The notes under the pieces were generated by a model that worked only from the letters and a program-made list of their open reading frames with translations, had not been told where the DNA came from and made no database searches. The position numbers and the translations under genes are program-made. From Eutreptiella sp. 'Long Island Sound 2002' (taxonomy: Eukaryota > Euglenozoa > Euglenophyceae > Eutreptiales > Eutreptiaceae), in NCBI GenBank assembly GCA_964036045.1, contig OZ038383.1, positions 38,053,294 to 38,117,293 on the forward strand: a DNA stretch of 64,000 nt, in the 5' to 3' direction. Position 1 is the stretch's first letter; every line of letters starts with the position of its first letter. Shown here in pieces: positions 1 to 13,921 of the stretch.

Positions 1-1960
1 GGAAGTTGGGGCCATGGACCTCAACGGTGGTCTCCAGGGCGTGTAGGGAGTCCAGGAAGCAGGACACCGCCTCAAGGGCTACGGCAATGCGGTGCTTCGG
101 GGGGCTCGAAATGACAGCCCAGCAGGCGCCGCTGGGATCTACCAGCAGGGTATGGGTCAGGCCTTGCCAGGCCCTAGCGAAAATCTGCTCATAGCCCCCC
201 ATACGAAAGTACTGACTTGCACAGTCCATTCCGTACTCCAATGAGGACATGGCGTCACCGCCAATGCCACGGCGTTCAAATGCCTTTTTCTGATGCGATG
301 CCACGACTGTCAGAGCAGTGCGGTACAGCTCCCTGCGGACCTGCTCCTCCACCTCCACGTCCTCATAGGGGACAGTTCGCATGCGCAGGGCCCAGCGGTA
401 TGTCCGGCAGTCGTCGTTTCCGAGGCGTCCGAGGGACTTCACCTTGTCCCTTACGTTTTGGAGACTGCAGCCGCTGTAGAACGGCAGCTGCCGCACTTGG
501 TCTTCGATGCGGGGGACGTGACGGTGCAGGACCCTGCGCAGAGACACTAACATCGACTTGCGGCCCTTCGAGAGGGCCCCAAGGCCGATAATCCCGTACA
601 CATACCCCATCGTAGTGGCGTTCACCTGCAACGTCATCACCACAGTGCCAGCAACTTGAATGCCAATCCTCACTTTGTCAATGGGCGCGATGCCCTCCTC
701 ATGGCTCACAATCCCCACCAGTACCAGCCCTATGGCACCCCGTAGGCCTGCCCACCAGTAGACCACTGCGTTGCGCCAAGGAAATCCATAGCCTGTCCTG
801 CTGAGGATGGGGTACTGTAGGAGGATGACTAGAGCCCTGACAATGTGCAGCAGGATCCAGAAGACCGGCCACATGATGTAGTCCGTCCAGTGGACCAATG
901 ACTGACTCACGGCCTGAGTGGAGATGAGGAGCCCTGCGGTGAAGAATACCAAAGAGTTGCCCACGAACCCAATCCACTCCCACAGGGAATGGAAGAAGCC
1001 ATGCAGCTCTGGGGACACGGCGTTGCGCCCGAATGCCTTAAAGAAGATCGACATGATGACCACTGCCAAGATACCAGAGAGGCCGGCCTCCTCTGCGCAC
1101 CAGAAGCACAGATAGCAGCTACCCAGGGTGAGTGTCACCTCGATGTCACGGTCGAGAACGGTCACCTGGAGGCAAACAATGAGACCCAAAGCGAATGCAA
1201 CGCCCATCAACGGACTGACAAACGTCAAGAGCACGATCTTCTTGATCACCCCCACAGCGCCTGGATTGAGGCCCCCGGCGAAATCCTTGAACACAAAGAA
1301 TACCACTGCTGCCGTGCCGTCGTTCAGGACCGCCTCGCCGTCGATCAGTGTGTTGAGGTCTGTGGCCGCACCAAGTTCCGAAAGAAGGGCCACGACAGCC
1401 ACAGGGTCTGTGGCCGACACTATGGCACCAAACATGAAGCAGGTCACCCAGCTCCAGTTATACCAGAAGAAGACAGCCTTAACCACCAAAGCGGTCAGGC
1501 ACACGGAGAGGCCTGTTCCCAAAAAGGCGCAGCTGAGGATTTGCCACTTGATGAAAGTGAACACTTTAATGTTCATCTCGAGGCCCGAGAGGAACAGCAA
1601 TGGGGGTATGAACACTGTCATGAACAGATGCGGGTCAATGTGCACCAACACTGCCATGCCGGCCTCCAACAGCCCTCCATCGCCCTTGCGAAACCACATC
1701 CCCATGAGGTATGCGATTATGAACAACAGCGATGTGTACGGCAGGATCACGAAGCGCTTGTTCAGCCACCGGAGCACCGCTCCCAAAGTCAGCACAAAGA
1801 AGATCGCCAAAACGCTGTCACTTGGGTTGTTGCGTTGAACAATGCCAGGGGCGTCATCCAGATGGCCAGCTCCACTGCTTCCATGGGCAGTGCCCCCAGA
1901 GGCGGTGACGAGCAAGCCTGAAAACGCCAAAACGCAGAAGATGAAGACTTGGCCCGACAT
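1..1960 (-). CDS. Na+/H+ antiporter, SOS1/NHE-like (CPA1), 3' end off window
   Basis: The minus strand is open without a stop from an ATG at 1958-1960 to base 1 (653 codons, C-terminus missing). Residues 1-25 look like a signal peptide, followed by a Ser/Gly linker. About 10-12 hydrophobic segments span residues 46-460. CPA1 hallmarks are visible: ATDPVAV with Asp185, GEAVLND with the Asn213-Asp214 pair expected at the ion-binding site, AFGRNAVSPE near 309-318, FVGNSLVFFTAGLL from 332, and WWAGLRGAIG at 402 with Arg407. VNATTMG from 446 ends the transporter core, and about 190 residues of charged cytoplasmic tail follow. The expected role is electroneutral Na+ (or K+) for H+ exchange at a membrane. 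The family resembles plant SOS1 and animal SLC9C more than bacterial NhaP because of the long tail. The ion and membrane are not determined. No intron is seen in 1.96 kb. Confidence 0.93.
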   Translation of the reverse strand, partial: MSGQVFIFCVLAFSGLLVTASGGTAHGSSGAGHLDDAPGIVQRNNPSDSVLAIFFVLTLGAVLRWLNKRFVILPYTSLLFIIAYLMGMWFRKGDGGLLEAGMAVLVHIDPHLFMTVFIPPLLFLSGLEMNIKVFTFIKWQILSCAFLGTGLSVCLTALVVKAVFFWYNWSWVTCFMFGAIVSATDPVAVVALLSELGAATDLNTLIDGEAVLNDGTAAVVFFVFKDFAGGLNPGAVGVIKKIVLLTFVSPLMGVAFALGLIVCLQVTVLDRDIEVTLTLGSCYLCFWCAEEAGLSGILAVVIMSIFFKAFGRNAVSPELHGFFHSLWEWIGFVGNSLVFFTAGLLISTQAVSQSLVHWTDYIMWPVFWILLHIVRALVILLQYPILSRTGYGFPWRNAVVYWWAGLRGAIGLVLVGIVSHEEGIAPIDKVRIGIQVAGTVVMTLQVNATTMGYVYGIIGLGALSKGRKSMLVSLRRVLHRHVPRIEDQVRQLPFYSGCSLQNVRDKVKSLGRLGNDDCRTYRWALRMRTVPYEDVEVEEQVRRELYRTALTVVASHQKKAFERRGIGGDAMSSLEYGMDCASQYFRMGGYEQIFARAWQGLTHTLLVDPSGACWAVISSPPKHRIAVALEAVSCFLDSLHALETTVEVHGPNF

Positions 1961-3060
1961 GCCTCAACGGCTACAGCAAGGGTCTGGAGCACGGACCCTG
2001 AAGGGCGGACATAGATCCTGAAATCCATCAATTGCACAGCGTTGAATGCGATGGGATGCGGTGGGCACACGCACAATGTCTATGCCCTGGGCAGTGCACA
2101 GACACTTACTCTCAAGTACCGGACCATCTTGTATCTTGCGGTGCACTGCGTCCACAGCAAGCGCCGTAAACCTCCAACCAGGGGTGTCGCAGAGAAGAAA
2201 AACAAATTGCCAAGAAACGCCCACGCGACAATGATCGAGGCAGGGACAGCCACTTATGGCATGGAACTGAGAAATTTAGATGGATGTTTGGAAGGTACAA
2301 TCAATCTTACTTTTTGTATTTGTTTAGTTTGATCCCCCATAGACCCACTGGTGAGTTCACTATTCAGACAAAAAACTAAAAAACACAACAGACCTATAAT
2401 GGTACAATGTGAATGACAGAAAACATTTACAGCACTGGCACTGTAAACCAGAAAATTGCAGGGAGGGGAAATGGATAAAATATTTATCCCGCTGTGTACA
2501 GGTACAACCCGGTGAACAACAGCAATGGATGAAGTCAGCAACAACAGCTTCATGAATAAGGTAGTGTAACGCTAGTTGATTGCAACAGCAGACAATGCCC
2601 CCTGCACATCCAGGGCAGAGGGGTGGTAGAGGTGGACGTTATGGGTTAGAAGGGAGAGTGTGCAGGGAAAGCCACCAAGGGAGACACTCAGGGGTGGTGG
2701 GATACGGAAATGGGCAGGGGGAGCGGGATTATGGGCTGTTTTGCCTTTATTTTGATTGTGCTTGACACAGCGAATGTGTTGTAAAGTATTTTGTTTGGAT
2801 CTGTCCTTAGGCAACACCACTTCTGAACTATTGTGGTGAAGCTTGTTTGGCTTGCAAAGCAGCACAGCAAGGCTCAGTGATGACCTCGTGATGACCTCGT
2901 TCCAGACAAACCATGCATGGTTTGGGGTGTATGCCAGACACCACCGCTCTGGAACAACTACAACAAACGGCTAGTGTGTCTTTCATGCCCTCAGCACCGC
3001 ATGCAAGTCTCGTGAACAGGGCCGTATGAACAGGACCCTCAAGCTTTTTGGGTACTCTTG
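1961..3060. other. Upstream region of the antiporter; no gene seen
   Basis: This stretch should hold the 5' leader and promoter of the minus-strand antiporter. I see no TATA box or other element I can assign. Short ORFs on both strands have no coding-like composition and no recognisable motif. Confidence 0.5.
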
Positions 3061-3064
3061 ATGG

Positions 3065-3205
3065 GTGAAAAAGGGTCAAAACGGGCTCAAAATAGGCTCG
3101 TTTCACTTGTTTACGCATCCCAAATCGCCCAGGATCATTTTTGGAAAGACGCCCTTTGGAACCATTTTGGGCCCATTATTGTGGACCCCAAACAGCACAC
3201 TGCTT
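3065..3205 (-). repeat. Isolated fragment of the U-element 161-bp subrepeat
   Basis: The text runs through the same word order as the internal subrepeat of the U elements (GGGTCAAAACGGGCTCAAAAT, then CACTTGTTT, CATCCCAAAT, CCAGGATCA, TTTTGGAAA) in minus orientation. It is diverged and has no TA tract at either side, so it looks like an old decayed copy outside the main cluster. Confidence 0.7.
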
Positions 3206-4600
3206 GTGCTGTACACCGTAACGGGCAAGGATGGTCTAAAGCTTAGTTTGGATTGCCATTTTTGCGAACTTCTCGCGTTGAAAATGATTTGTATCAATTA
3301 TTATTATTAGCAGATTCGGTGACGGTAGCACGGGCACAATGGCCGAAGAGGGAAAGGGGCAAGATGACAATCTTCAGAACTGTTCAGGAGCTGGGACTCA
3401 GCACCACAACCCTCAATATCAGACAATGCGGGCAAACGGGGGTCGGAAGGGTCGGGGGGCCACTAAGCATTGTCTTTGTCGCACATGTCCGGGCTCTCGT
3501 GCTCCTGCCCTAATAAAAACCACCAGTCCTCTCCGGAGTACCTCACATGTTGCAAATCGGCTGACTTAGCATCTTGAAATCCCTAGGGATATCCTCAACG
3601 GCTTTTTTTAAAATCGCCGGCAATCTAGTAGGAATAGTGGCCCCGCCGCTGAGGAAACACCACTAAGAGACACAGACCAAAAAAACAACCACAAAAAAAA
3701 ACCACGATAGGCAAATCAGAAGCGCCGCTCAAGATCATCCCTAGGAATTTGTGCCGGCGGCGCTTGCCAAATTGGTAGGCAATAGAAGAAGCAGGTAAAG
3801 GAAACCCCAAGTATTCGCCCAAAAATTCTGACTCTGCTCTATGACCTATATGCCCAAACAACACCAATTGCCACCCACCTATCATAGCACGCTGTTTGGT
3901 AACTTCTACTTGGTGGTGGCTTTGGTTGTGCACTTAACACTTGAGCTTCGTGCATGTTTGCTGCCTACCTTGTGCTTTGGCCACAGACCCTTCGTTGCAT
4001 ACCCCACACTTTTCTGTGAAACGTGCACTAGAGATGTCCCATGTCTCAAGGGGGCGGAGTTATCAAAAAATCGGATATCTTAATTAAAAAAACCCCCAAG
4101 AGCCAATATTAAAAAAGGGTTTTATTTGGGGGTGGGAGGGTTTAAGGGGGTTTTTCGCTGCGCGGGGGTATTGTCCGCGAGAAGGGCACCCTAGCTCCCA
4201 TAGCCCTAGCCCCCACGATTCTCACATAGTGTTGGGCACCTTTGAACGGTTGGGTATGCGGCCCAGGTGTGATCCGACAATTCGCACCGCCCCGACCCAT
4301 TTGCGGGGTAGTGTTTCATCGGCTGGGGTATTTCCGGCAATGCGTACCAGAAACCTCGGGACTGTGGGGCACCAAGGCGGTCATGGGGTTCGAAATACAC
4401 CATGGCGTGGGGAATACACCATGGGGTTAGAACTGCATAAGGGGTGGGCGGGTCACCGTGGTTGTCATGGGGTTCGAATTACACCATGGGCAGAGAATGC
4501 TATATGGGGGGGGGTAAAGGAAGGTGTGTGTGTGTGTGTGTGATACTATACTGGTCGGCCGACGCAACTCGGGAGGCCCTTAAGGCTATGACGGGCTAGG
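3206..4600. other. No gene seen
   Basis: AT-rich and G-rich patches alternate. Positions 4380-4500 contain a short motif built on CATGGGGTTCGAA and ACACCATGG, repeated about three times, followed by a (GT)n stretch near 4523-4540. No ORF here has coding character. Confidence 0.5.
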
Positions 4601-4621
4601 CCTCCCTCCCCGCACCTTTGT

Positions 4622-5140
4622 GTGGGCGTTCTAGCCCTAACGCGCATGCTGCTGCAAGGGAAGGAGAAGGAGAGGGCACCCTACTTCTTGCGCCCAGGCG
4701 GGCATCGCTTTTTAGTACTCAGCATGGTAGTGGTAGTGGGCCGCTTTGTGCCCTTGGCCTTCACCAACTTCTTTTTGGGGAGAACTTCGACCCCAGAAGA
4801 AGAGGAAGAAGAGGAGGTTGACGAGGAAGAAGAAGAGGTATTAGTATTTTTGGATGATGCCGAGATCTCGCTACCACCAGACGAGCCAGAATCGGCCGCG
4901 GAGCTTGCATCCTCCTCTAGCTTGCATTCCCAATCTGGGGGTCCAAGCGAGGCTTCAGAGTAAGACGTAGCCTCGCTATCAACCGCCTACACCACCATCA
5001 AAGTGATCTTTGGTTTCATCACCGCAGGGAATTTGTTGGCACACTCCTATTTTTTCGCAGCATCCTGCCTAACTACAACCCATTTCGTCAAATCAAGGGT
5101 GTATGGAGGAACCTTGGGATGGCACTGTGCCAAGTGAGTT
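4622..5140 (+). pseudogene. Decayed ORF with acidic low-complexity segment
   Basis: One frame is open except for a single TAA at about 4961. It starts MGVLALTRML, passes through a glutamate-rich block (TPEEEEEEEVDEEEEE) and a Ser/Pro/Glu-rich stretch. After the stop it stays open to 5140, with a more ordinary composition (KVIFGFITAGNLLAHSYFF, then HFVKSRVYGGTLGWHCAK). The shape, a disordered acidic region followed by a folded-looking C-terminus ending near Trp-His-Cys, could be the start of a transposase or a DNA-binding protein, but I recognise no family. The ORF at 52887-53351 has a similar Ser/Pro/Glu composition. Function unknown. Confidence 0.35.
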
Positions 5141-5320
5141 TAAATATTCAAAACTCACGGGGTGGCGCTGCACCCGGGAATGCTACATTCACGGGGCAAA
5201 TTTTCTTGCTTGCGCATGGCCACTGCTGGCCTCAACGTGACTACGAACGGGCACCTGTTGCGGATTTTCTTCCGCACAATACTCGTCATGCACGTGCCTG
5301 TAGTACAACCATCAAGTCCC

Positions 5321-5423
5321 TAACCCTTCTCGGGGGCCCACAAGTGGGCCGAATTGCTACGTCACCCCTGCATTCTCGGGGGTCCCCAACAAAGGGGAAG
5401 GAAATCAGAATTGGCTGCCTCAG
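5321..5423 (+). repeat. 103-bp dispersed repeat, copy 1
   Basis: It contains CTTCTCGGGGGCCCACA, GGCCGAATTGCTACGT, CATTCTCGGGGGTCCCC and AAAGGGGAA in the same order and spacing as copies near 62.1-62.3 and 62.7-62.85 kb. It ends where the U-element cluster begins. Confidence 0.8.
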
Positions 5424-5493
5424 TTGCTTGCTGCTTGTTATTGTTGCTTGCTTGCTTGTTAGCTAGATTTAAGGGGAGAGGGGTGCGGTAATA
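5424..5493 (-). mobile_element. U0: terminal fragment of a U element
   Basis: Only the head end is present, in reverse: GCTTGTTAGCTAGATTTAAG followed by GGGAGAGGGGTGCGGTAATA. It abuts U1 head to head. The TA tract expected at such a junction has collapsed to a few bases. Confidence 0.7.
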
Positions 5494-6386
5494 GCAAGGT
5501 GTAGCAACAAGCGACAAGCAAAAAGCAAGCGAGCACTTTTTCCTTTCCGGTTTGGCCATTGCTCGGCCTCATCGCTCCGGGCTCTACTCTACTCTAGCAA
5601 TCCTAGAGCTTAGGTGGCGCCCTTGCCAAATTCAAGTTTTGAGCCAATAAATCAGCGGTGGCGCCCCGCGGTAGGGGCGCCAAGTCCGGAGGTGTCCTCC
5701 CAAAATCACGCATTTTGTGCCCCACAACAGCCTTTTTTGGCTCAAAACGGCCCCGAAACCCACTAAAAACGGCCAAATGAAGGCAAACGATTGCTACACT
5801 ACACGTGCGCCTTGATTGCCCCGTGACCAAGAGGCCTTTGTTGCCATCTAGCTCCACGACATGGCCGAGAAACGGCCCAAAAATGGCTGAAAATGGCCTA
5901 GATGTGCGCTGTTTGTGTCAAACAGGCCCGAAACCAAGAACGGGCCGTATCTTGGGGTACGTGGCTCAAAACCAAATTCCGAGGGCACCTATTCCACCCG
6001 CGACCCCCATTTTTTGTGGTGTACAAGCCTCAGAATCACCCAACGAGACGCCCAGACCCCCGTACCAGTAGTCAATTGGTGTCGCCGGAGGGTTGCCCAG
6101 CCCGCGCACGGTTGGGGCCAACGGTGGGTCCACCGGGGACCCCGGGGCGAAAAAAATCATTTTTTCCAAAGTTGCTCCAAGACCGCTCGGGATGCTCAGA
6201 CAAGTCTTTTTAGCCTGTTTTGAGCCCGTGGTGATGCGCAAACAAGTGAAAGGAGCCCATTTTGAGCTTGTTTTGACCCTGTTTAGCCCCTTCCGCCACA
6301 TGTATGCAGCAAGGTGTACGCTTCGCATGTACCTTAGAGCCGTATGGTGGAGCCACTTGGAGTTGGGAAGAGGAGGGTAGATTAGA

Positions 6387-6388
<2 letters not shown>
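5494..6388 (+). mobile_element. U1: TA-flanked non-autonomous element
   Basis: Plus-oriented copy with CTAACAAGC-type (ACAAGC)n head, the GGCGCC-rich block, the GAAAAAAATCATTTTTTCC block, about 1.5 copies of the 161-bp subrepeat, and the tail AGGGTAGATTAGAGG before a TA tract. The head inverted motif is degraded (AAGGTGTAG). ORFs across it are chance openings of stop-poor sequence. Confidence 0.75.

Positions 6389-6454
<66 letters not shown>
6389..6454. repeat. (TA)n tract between U1 and U2 tails
   Basis: Pure AT dinucleotide repeat of 66 bp. GAGG on the left and CCTC on the right show the two flanking elements meet tail to tail. Confidence 0.98.
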
Positions 6455-6456
<2 letters not shown>

Positions 6457-7453
6457 TCTTATCTACACCCCTCTCCCCAACTCTAGGTTGCTCCACCGTA
6501 CGGCTCTAAGGTACGCGCGAAGGGTACAACTTGGTGCATACATGTGGCGGAAGGGGCTAAACTGGGTTAAATTAGGCTCAAAATGGGCTAAAAACACTTG
6601 TTTGAGCATCTCAGATAGTCCAGGATCACTTTTGGAAAAACACGTTTTTCACTCATTTTTGACCCGTTTTTGGTCTTGAAACAGCCCATTTTCAAGGCAT
6701 TTTGGGATTTTCCATGGGCCAAAACGCGTCACCACGGGCTCAAAACGGGCTAAAAGCACTTGTTTGAGCATCCCAAGTGGTCTAGCAACAACTTTGGAAA
6801 AAATCTTTTTTTTCGCCCCGGGGACCCTGGTGGACCCACCGTTGGCCCCAACCGTGCGCGGGCCGGGCTGCCCTCCGGCTCCACCAAGTGACCTCTGGTA
6901 CGGGGGTCTAGGTGGCTAAGTGGGGGGTTGTGGGTGGACTAGGTGCCCTCGGAATTCGGATTTGAGCCACGTAGCCCAAGATACGGCCCATCCTTGGTTT
7001 CGGGGTGCTGGTGCACATTGCGCAGATTTTGGGGCTTTTTGACGCCTTTCTGGGCCGTTTCTCGGACATATCGTGGAGTTGAAGGGCACTAGAGGGCTCT
7101 TTGACACGGGGAAGGCAAGCCGCACATGGAATGTAGCCACTATTTCCCTTCGTTTGGGCGTTTTGCCCGGGTTTTGGGGCTAGTTTGGGCGAAAAATGGC
7201 TGTTTTTGGCCCAAAACTGCGCAGATTTGGGAGGGCACCTCCCGACTTGGCGCCCACGCCCCGGGCCGCCACCGGTGAGTTTCCGGCTCAAAACTTGGAT
7301 TTGGCAAGGGCACCACCTAGGCTCCAAGATGGCTACATGGGCAAAAGATTCGAAGCGTTGGGACAGAGCAATGGCCAAAACGGCAAGGAGACGTGTTGTT
7401 GTTGTTGTTGTTGTTGCTTGTTGTTAGCTAAATTTAAGGGGAGAGGGGTGTAG

Positions 7454-7456
<3 letters not shown>
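6455..7456 (-). mobile_element. U2: TA-flanked non-autonomous element, inverted
   Basis: Begins CCTCTTATCTACACCCCTCT (the tail read in reverse) and ends GGGAGAGGGGTGTAGTAA (the head read in reverse). It has two 161-bp subrepeats and a (TTG)n run at the head end, near 7393-7420. Confidence 0.9.

Positions 7457-7520
<64 letters not shown>
7457..7520. repeat. (TA)n tract between U2 and U3 heads
   Basis: Pure TA repeat of about 64 bp flanked by GGGTGTAGTAA and CTACACCCC, so two heads face each other. Confidence 0.98.
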
Positions 7521-7521
<1 letters not shown>

Positions 7522-8736
7522 TACACCCCTCTCCCCTTAAATCTAGCTAACAAGCAAGCAACAAGCAAGCAACAACAAGCAACAAGCACTTCTCCTCACT
7601 GTTTTGGCCATTGCTCCGCCTCATCGCTCCGGGCTCTACTCTACTCTAGCCATCCTAGAGCCTAGGTGGTGGCCTTGCCAAATCCAAGTTTTGGGCCAGA
7701 AACTCACCGGTGGCGGCCCGGGGCGGGGGCGCCAACTCGGGAGGTGCCCTCCCAAATCTGCGCAGTTTTGGGCCAAAAAAAGCCATTTTTCGCCCAAAAC
7801 AGCCCCAAAACCCGGGCGAAACGCCCAAACGAAGGGATACGGTGAGTACACTGCACGTGCGGCTTGACTTCACCGTGTCAAAGAGCTCTCTAGTGCCCTT
7901 CAATTCCACGATATGTCCGAGAAACAGCCCAAAAAGGCGCCAAAAAGCCCCAAAAACCTGCGCAATGCGCACCACCACCCCGAAACCAAGCACAGGGCGT
8001 ATCTTGGGTTAGGTGGCTCAAATCCAAATTCGGAGGGCACCTAGTCCCCCCGCAAGCCCCCACTTTTTGTGGTTTCCAAGCCTCATAATCGCCCAACGAG
8101 CCACTCAGCCCCCCGTACCAGTGGTCACTTGGTGCAGCCGGAGGGCAGCCCGGCCCGCGCACGGTGGGGGCCAACGGTGGGTCCACCAGGGTCCCCGGGG
8201 CGAAAAAAATCATTTTTTCCAAAGTTGTTCCTAGACCACTTGGGATGCTCAAACAAGTGTTTTTAGGCCGTTTTGAGCCCGTGGTGGCGCGTTTTGGGTC
8301 ACGGAAAATCCCAAAATGCCTTGAAAATGGGCCGTTTTGGGACCAAAAATGGGTCAAAAATGGGTGAAAAACGCGTTTTTCCAAAAGTGATCCTGGACGG
8401 TTCGGGATGCTCAAACAAGTGGTTTGGACCCATTTTGAGCCCGTGGTGCCGCGTTTTGGCCCACGGAAAATCCCAAAATGCCTTGAAAATGGGCCATTTT
8501 GGGACCAAAAATGGGTCAAAAATGGGTCAAAAACGCGTTTGTCCAAAAGTGATCCTAGACCATTTGGGATGCTCAAACAAGTGGTTTTAGCACATTTTGA
8601 GCCCGTGGTGACCCGTTTTGACCGAGTTTAAATTTAGCCCCTTCCACCACATGTATGCACCACTTTGTGCCCTTCGCACGTACCTTGGAGCTGTGTGGTG
8701 GAGCCACCTAGAGTTGGGAGAGGAGTGTAGATTAGA

Positions 8737-8738
<2 letters not shown>
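7521..8738 (+). mobile_element. U3: TA-flanked non-autonomous element
   Basis: Starts CTACACCCCTCTCCC directly after TA and ends AGGAGTGTAGATTAGAGG before TA. Three 161-bp subrepeats are marked by GATGCTCAAACAAGTG at about 8244, 8407 and 8569. Confidence 0.92.

Positions 8739-8786
<48 letters not shown>
8739..8786. repeat. (TA)n tract between U3 and U4 tails
   Basis: 48 bp of pure AT repeat between GAGG and CCTC. Confidence 0.98.
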
Positions 8787-11160
<2,374 letters not shown>

Positions 11161-11165
11161 ATATA

Positions 11166-11198
<33 letters not shown>

Positions 11199-11216
11199 TA
11201 TATATATATATATATA
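11161..11216. repeat. Interrupted (TA)n tract, U5 tail to U6 head
   Basis: AT repeat with a single C and a TT interruption; the same interruptions recur at 13866 and 16571. Confidence 0.97.
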
Positions 11217-12748
11217 TTACTACACCCCTCTCCCCTTAAATCTAGCTAACAAGCAACAAGCAACAAGCAACAAGCAAGCAACAAGCACTTCTCCTTTCCG
11301 TTTTGGCCATTGCTCCGCCTCATCGCTCCCGGCTCTACTCTACTCTAGCCATCCTAGAGCCTAGGTGGTGGCCTTGCCAAATCCAAGTTTTCAGCCAAAA
11401 ACTCACCGGTGGCGCCCCGGTCGGAGGCGCTAAGTCGGGAGGTGCCCTCCCAAAACTGCGCATTTTGTGCCCCAAAGCAGCCTTTTTTCGCCCAAAACAG
11501 CCCCCAAACCCGCGTGAAACGCCCAAACGAAAGGAAGCGGTGGCTACATCCCACGTGCGGCTTGACTTCACTGTGTCAAAGAGCCCTCTACTGCCCTTCA
11601 ACTCCACGATATGTCCGCGAAACGGCCCAAAAAGGCGCCAAAAAGCCCCAAAATCTGCGCAATGTGCACCAACCCCCCGAAACCAAGCACGGGCCGTATC
11701 TTGGGCTACGTGGCTCAAAATCCAATTCCGAGGGCACCTAGTCCACCCGCAACCCCCCACTTTTTGTGGTTTCCAAGCCTCAGAATCGCCCAACGAGACG
11801 CCTAGACCCCTGAACCAGTGGTCACTTGGTGGAGCCGGAGGGCAGCCCGGCCCGCGCACGGCGGGGGCCACCAGTGGGTCCACCAGGGTCCCCAGGGCGA
11901 AAAAAATCATTTTTTCCAAAGTTGCTCCCAGACCACTTGGGATGCTCAAACAAGTGTTTTTAAGCCGTTTTGGGCTCGTTGTGGCGTGTTTTGGGCCATG
12001 GAAAATCCCAAAATGCCTTGAAAATGGGCCGTTTTGGGACCAAATATGGCTCAAAAATGGGTCAAAAACGTGTTTTCCCAAAAGTGATCTTGGACCATTT
12101 GGGATGCTCAAACGAGTGCTTTTGGCCCATTTTGAGCCCGTGGTGGCGCGTTTTGGCCCCTGCAAAATCCCAAAATGCCTTGAAAATAAAATGCCTTGAA
12201 AATGGGCCGTTTTGGGACCAAAAATGGGGCAAAAATGGGTCAAAAACGCGTTTTTCCAAAAGTGATCCTGGACCATTTGGGATGCTCAAACAAGTGTTTT
12301 TAGCCCATTTTGATCCCGTGGTGACGTGTATTGGCCCATGGAAATCCCAATATGCCTTGAAAATGGGTCGTTTTAGGACCAAAAGTGCGTCAAAAATGGG
12401 TCAAAAACGCATTTTTCCAAAAGTGACCCTGGACCATTTGGGATACTCGGACAAGTGTTTTTAGCCCATTATGAGCCCATTTGGACGGGTTTTGGCCCAT
12501 GGAAATCCCAATATTCCTTGAAAAGGGGCCGTCGTGGGAGCAAAAATGGGTGAAATTGGTCAAAAACGCGTTTTTCCAAAAGTGATCCTGGACCATTGGG
12601 GGAGCACAAACAAGTGTTTTGAGCCCATTTTGAGCCTGTTTTGGTCGAGTTTAGTGCCTTCCGCTACGTGTATGCACCAAGTTGTACCCTTGGCACGTAC
12701 CTTAGAGTGGAGCCACGTAGAGTATGGGAGAGGGGTGTAGATTAGAGG
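11217..12748 (+). mobile_element. U6: longest U form with five subrepeats
   Basis: Head TTACTACACCCCTCTCCCC and tail GAGGGGTGTAGATTAGAGG. Five 161-bp subrepeats are anchored near 11941, 12102, 12281, 12443 and 12605. The third spacing is 18 bp longer because of a local duplication of AAAATGCCTTGAAAAT. Confidence 0.93.
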
Positions 12749-12774
12749 ATATATATATATATATATATACATAC

Positions 12775-12835
<61 letters not shown>
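12749..12835. repeat. (TA)n tract with embedded (CATA)5
   Basis: 87 bp; the CATA block has one unit more than its 2705-bp partner at 15454-15540. Confidence 0.97.
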
Positions 12836-12838
<3 letters not shown>

Positions 12839-13865
12839 CTACACCCCTCTCCCCTTAAATTTAGCTAACAAGCAACAACAAGCAACAACAAGCACGTCAC
12901 CATTCCGTTTTGGCCATTGCACCTTCCCAACGCCTCAGGGTTGACTCTACTTTAGCCATCCTAGAGCCTAGGTGGTGCCCTTGCAAAATCCAAGTTTTGA
13001 GCCAAAAAATCACCGGTGGCGGCCCGGGGCGGTGGCGCCAAGTTGGGAGGTGCCCTCTCAAATCTGCGCAGTTTTGGGCCAAAAACAGCCATTTTTCGCC
13101 CAAAACAGCCCTAGTAAGGGTTCAAAACAGCCAAACGAAGGCAAACGGCTGCTACACTCCACGTGGGGCTTGACTTTGTCGTGACCAAGGGGCCTTTGGT
13201 GCCTTCTAACTCCACGATATGTCCGAGAAACGGCCCCAAAAGGCGCCAAAAAGCCCCAAAAACTGCGCAATGTGCACCAGCACCCCGAAACCAAGAACGG
13301 GCCGTATCTTGGGCTACGGGGCTCAAAACCGAATTCCGAGGGCACCTAGTCCACCCGCAACCCCCCACTTTTTATGGTTTCCAAGCCTCAGAATCGCCCA
13401 ACGAGACACGTAGACCCCCGTACCAGTGGTCACTTGGTGCAGCCGGAGGGCCGGCTAGCCCACGCACAGTGGGGGCCAACGGTGGGTCCACCAGGGTCCC
13501 CGGGGCGAAAAAAATGATTTTTTCCAAAGTTGTTCCTAGACCACTTGGGATGCTCAAACAAGTGTTTTTAGGCCGTTTTGAGCCCGTGGTGGCACGTTTT
13601 GGGCCATGGAAAATCCCAAAATGCCTTGAAAATGGGCCGTTTTGGGACCAACAATGGGTCAAAAATGGGTCAAAAACGTGTTTTTACAAAAATGATCGTG
13701 GACCATTTGGGATGCTCAAACAAGTGTTTTTAGCCCGTTTCGAGCCCGTTTTGACCGAGTTTAGCCCCTTCCACCACCTGTATGCACCACTTTGTGCCCT
13801 TCGCACGTACCTTAGAGCCGTGTGGTGGAGCCACCTGGAGTTGGGAGAGGGGTGTAGATTGGAGG
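12836..13865 (+). mobile_element. U7: copy in the 2705-bp amplification
   Basis: Short U form with two subrepeats, identical to U9 as far as I can read and to U5 beyond about 13334. Confidence 0.93.
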
Positions 13866-13870
13866 ATATA

Positions 13871-13903
<33 letters not shown>

Positions 13904-13921
13904 TATATATATATATATATA
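13866..13921. repeat. Interrupted (TA)n tract, U7 to U8
   Basis: Same length and interruptions as 11161-11216. Confidence 0.97.

Noticed and set aside
989-1921. 310-codon plus-strand ORF
   Set aside because: It is the antisense shadow of the antiporter; the minus strand carries family motifs and the plus translation has none.
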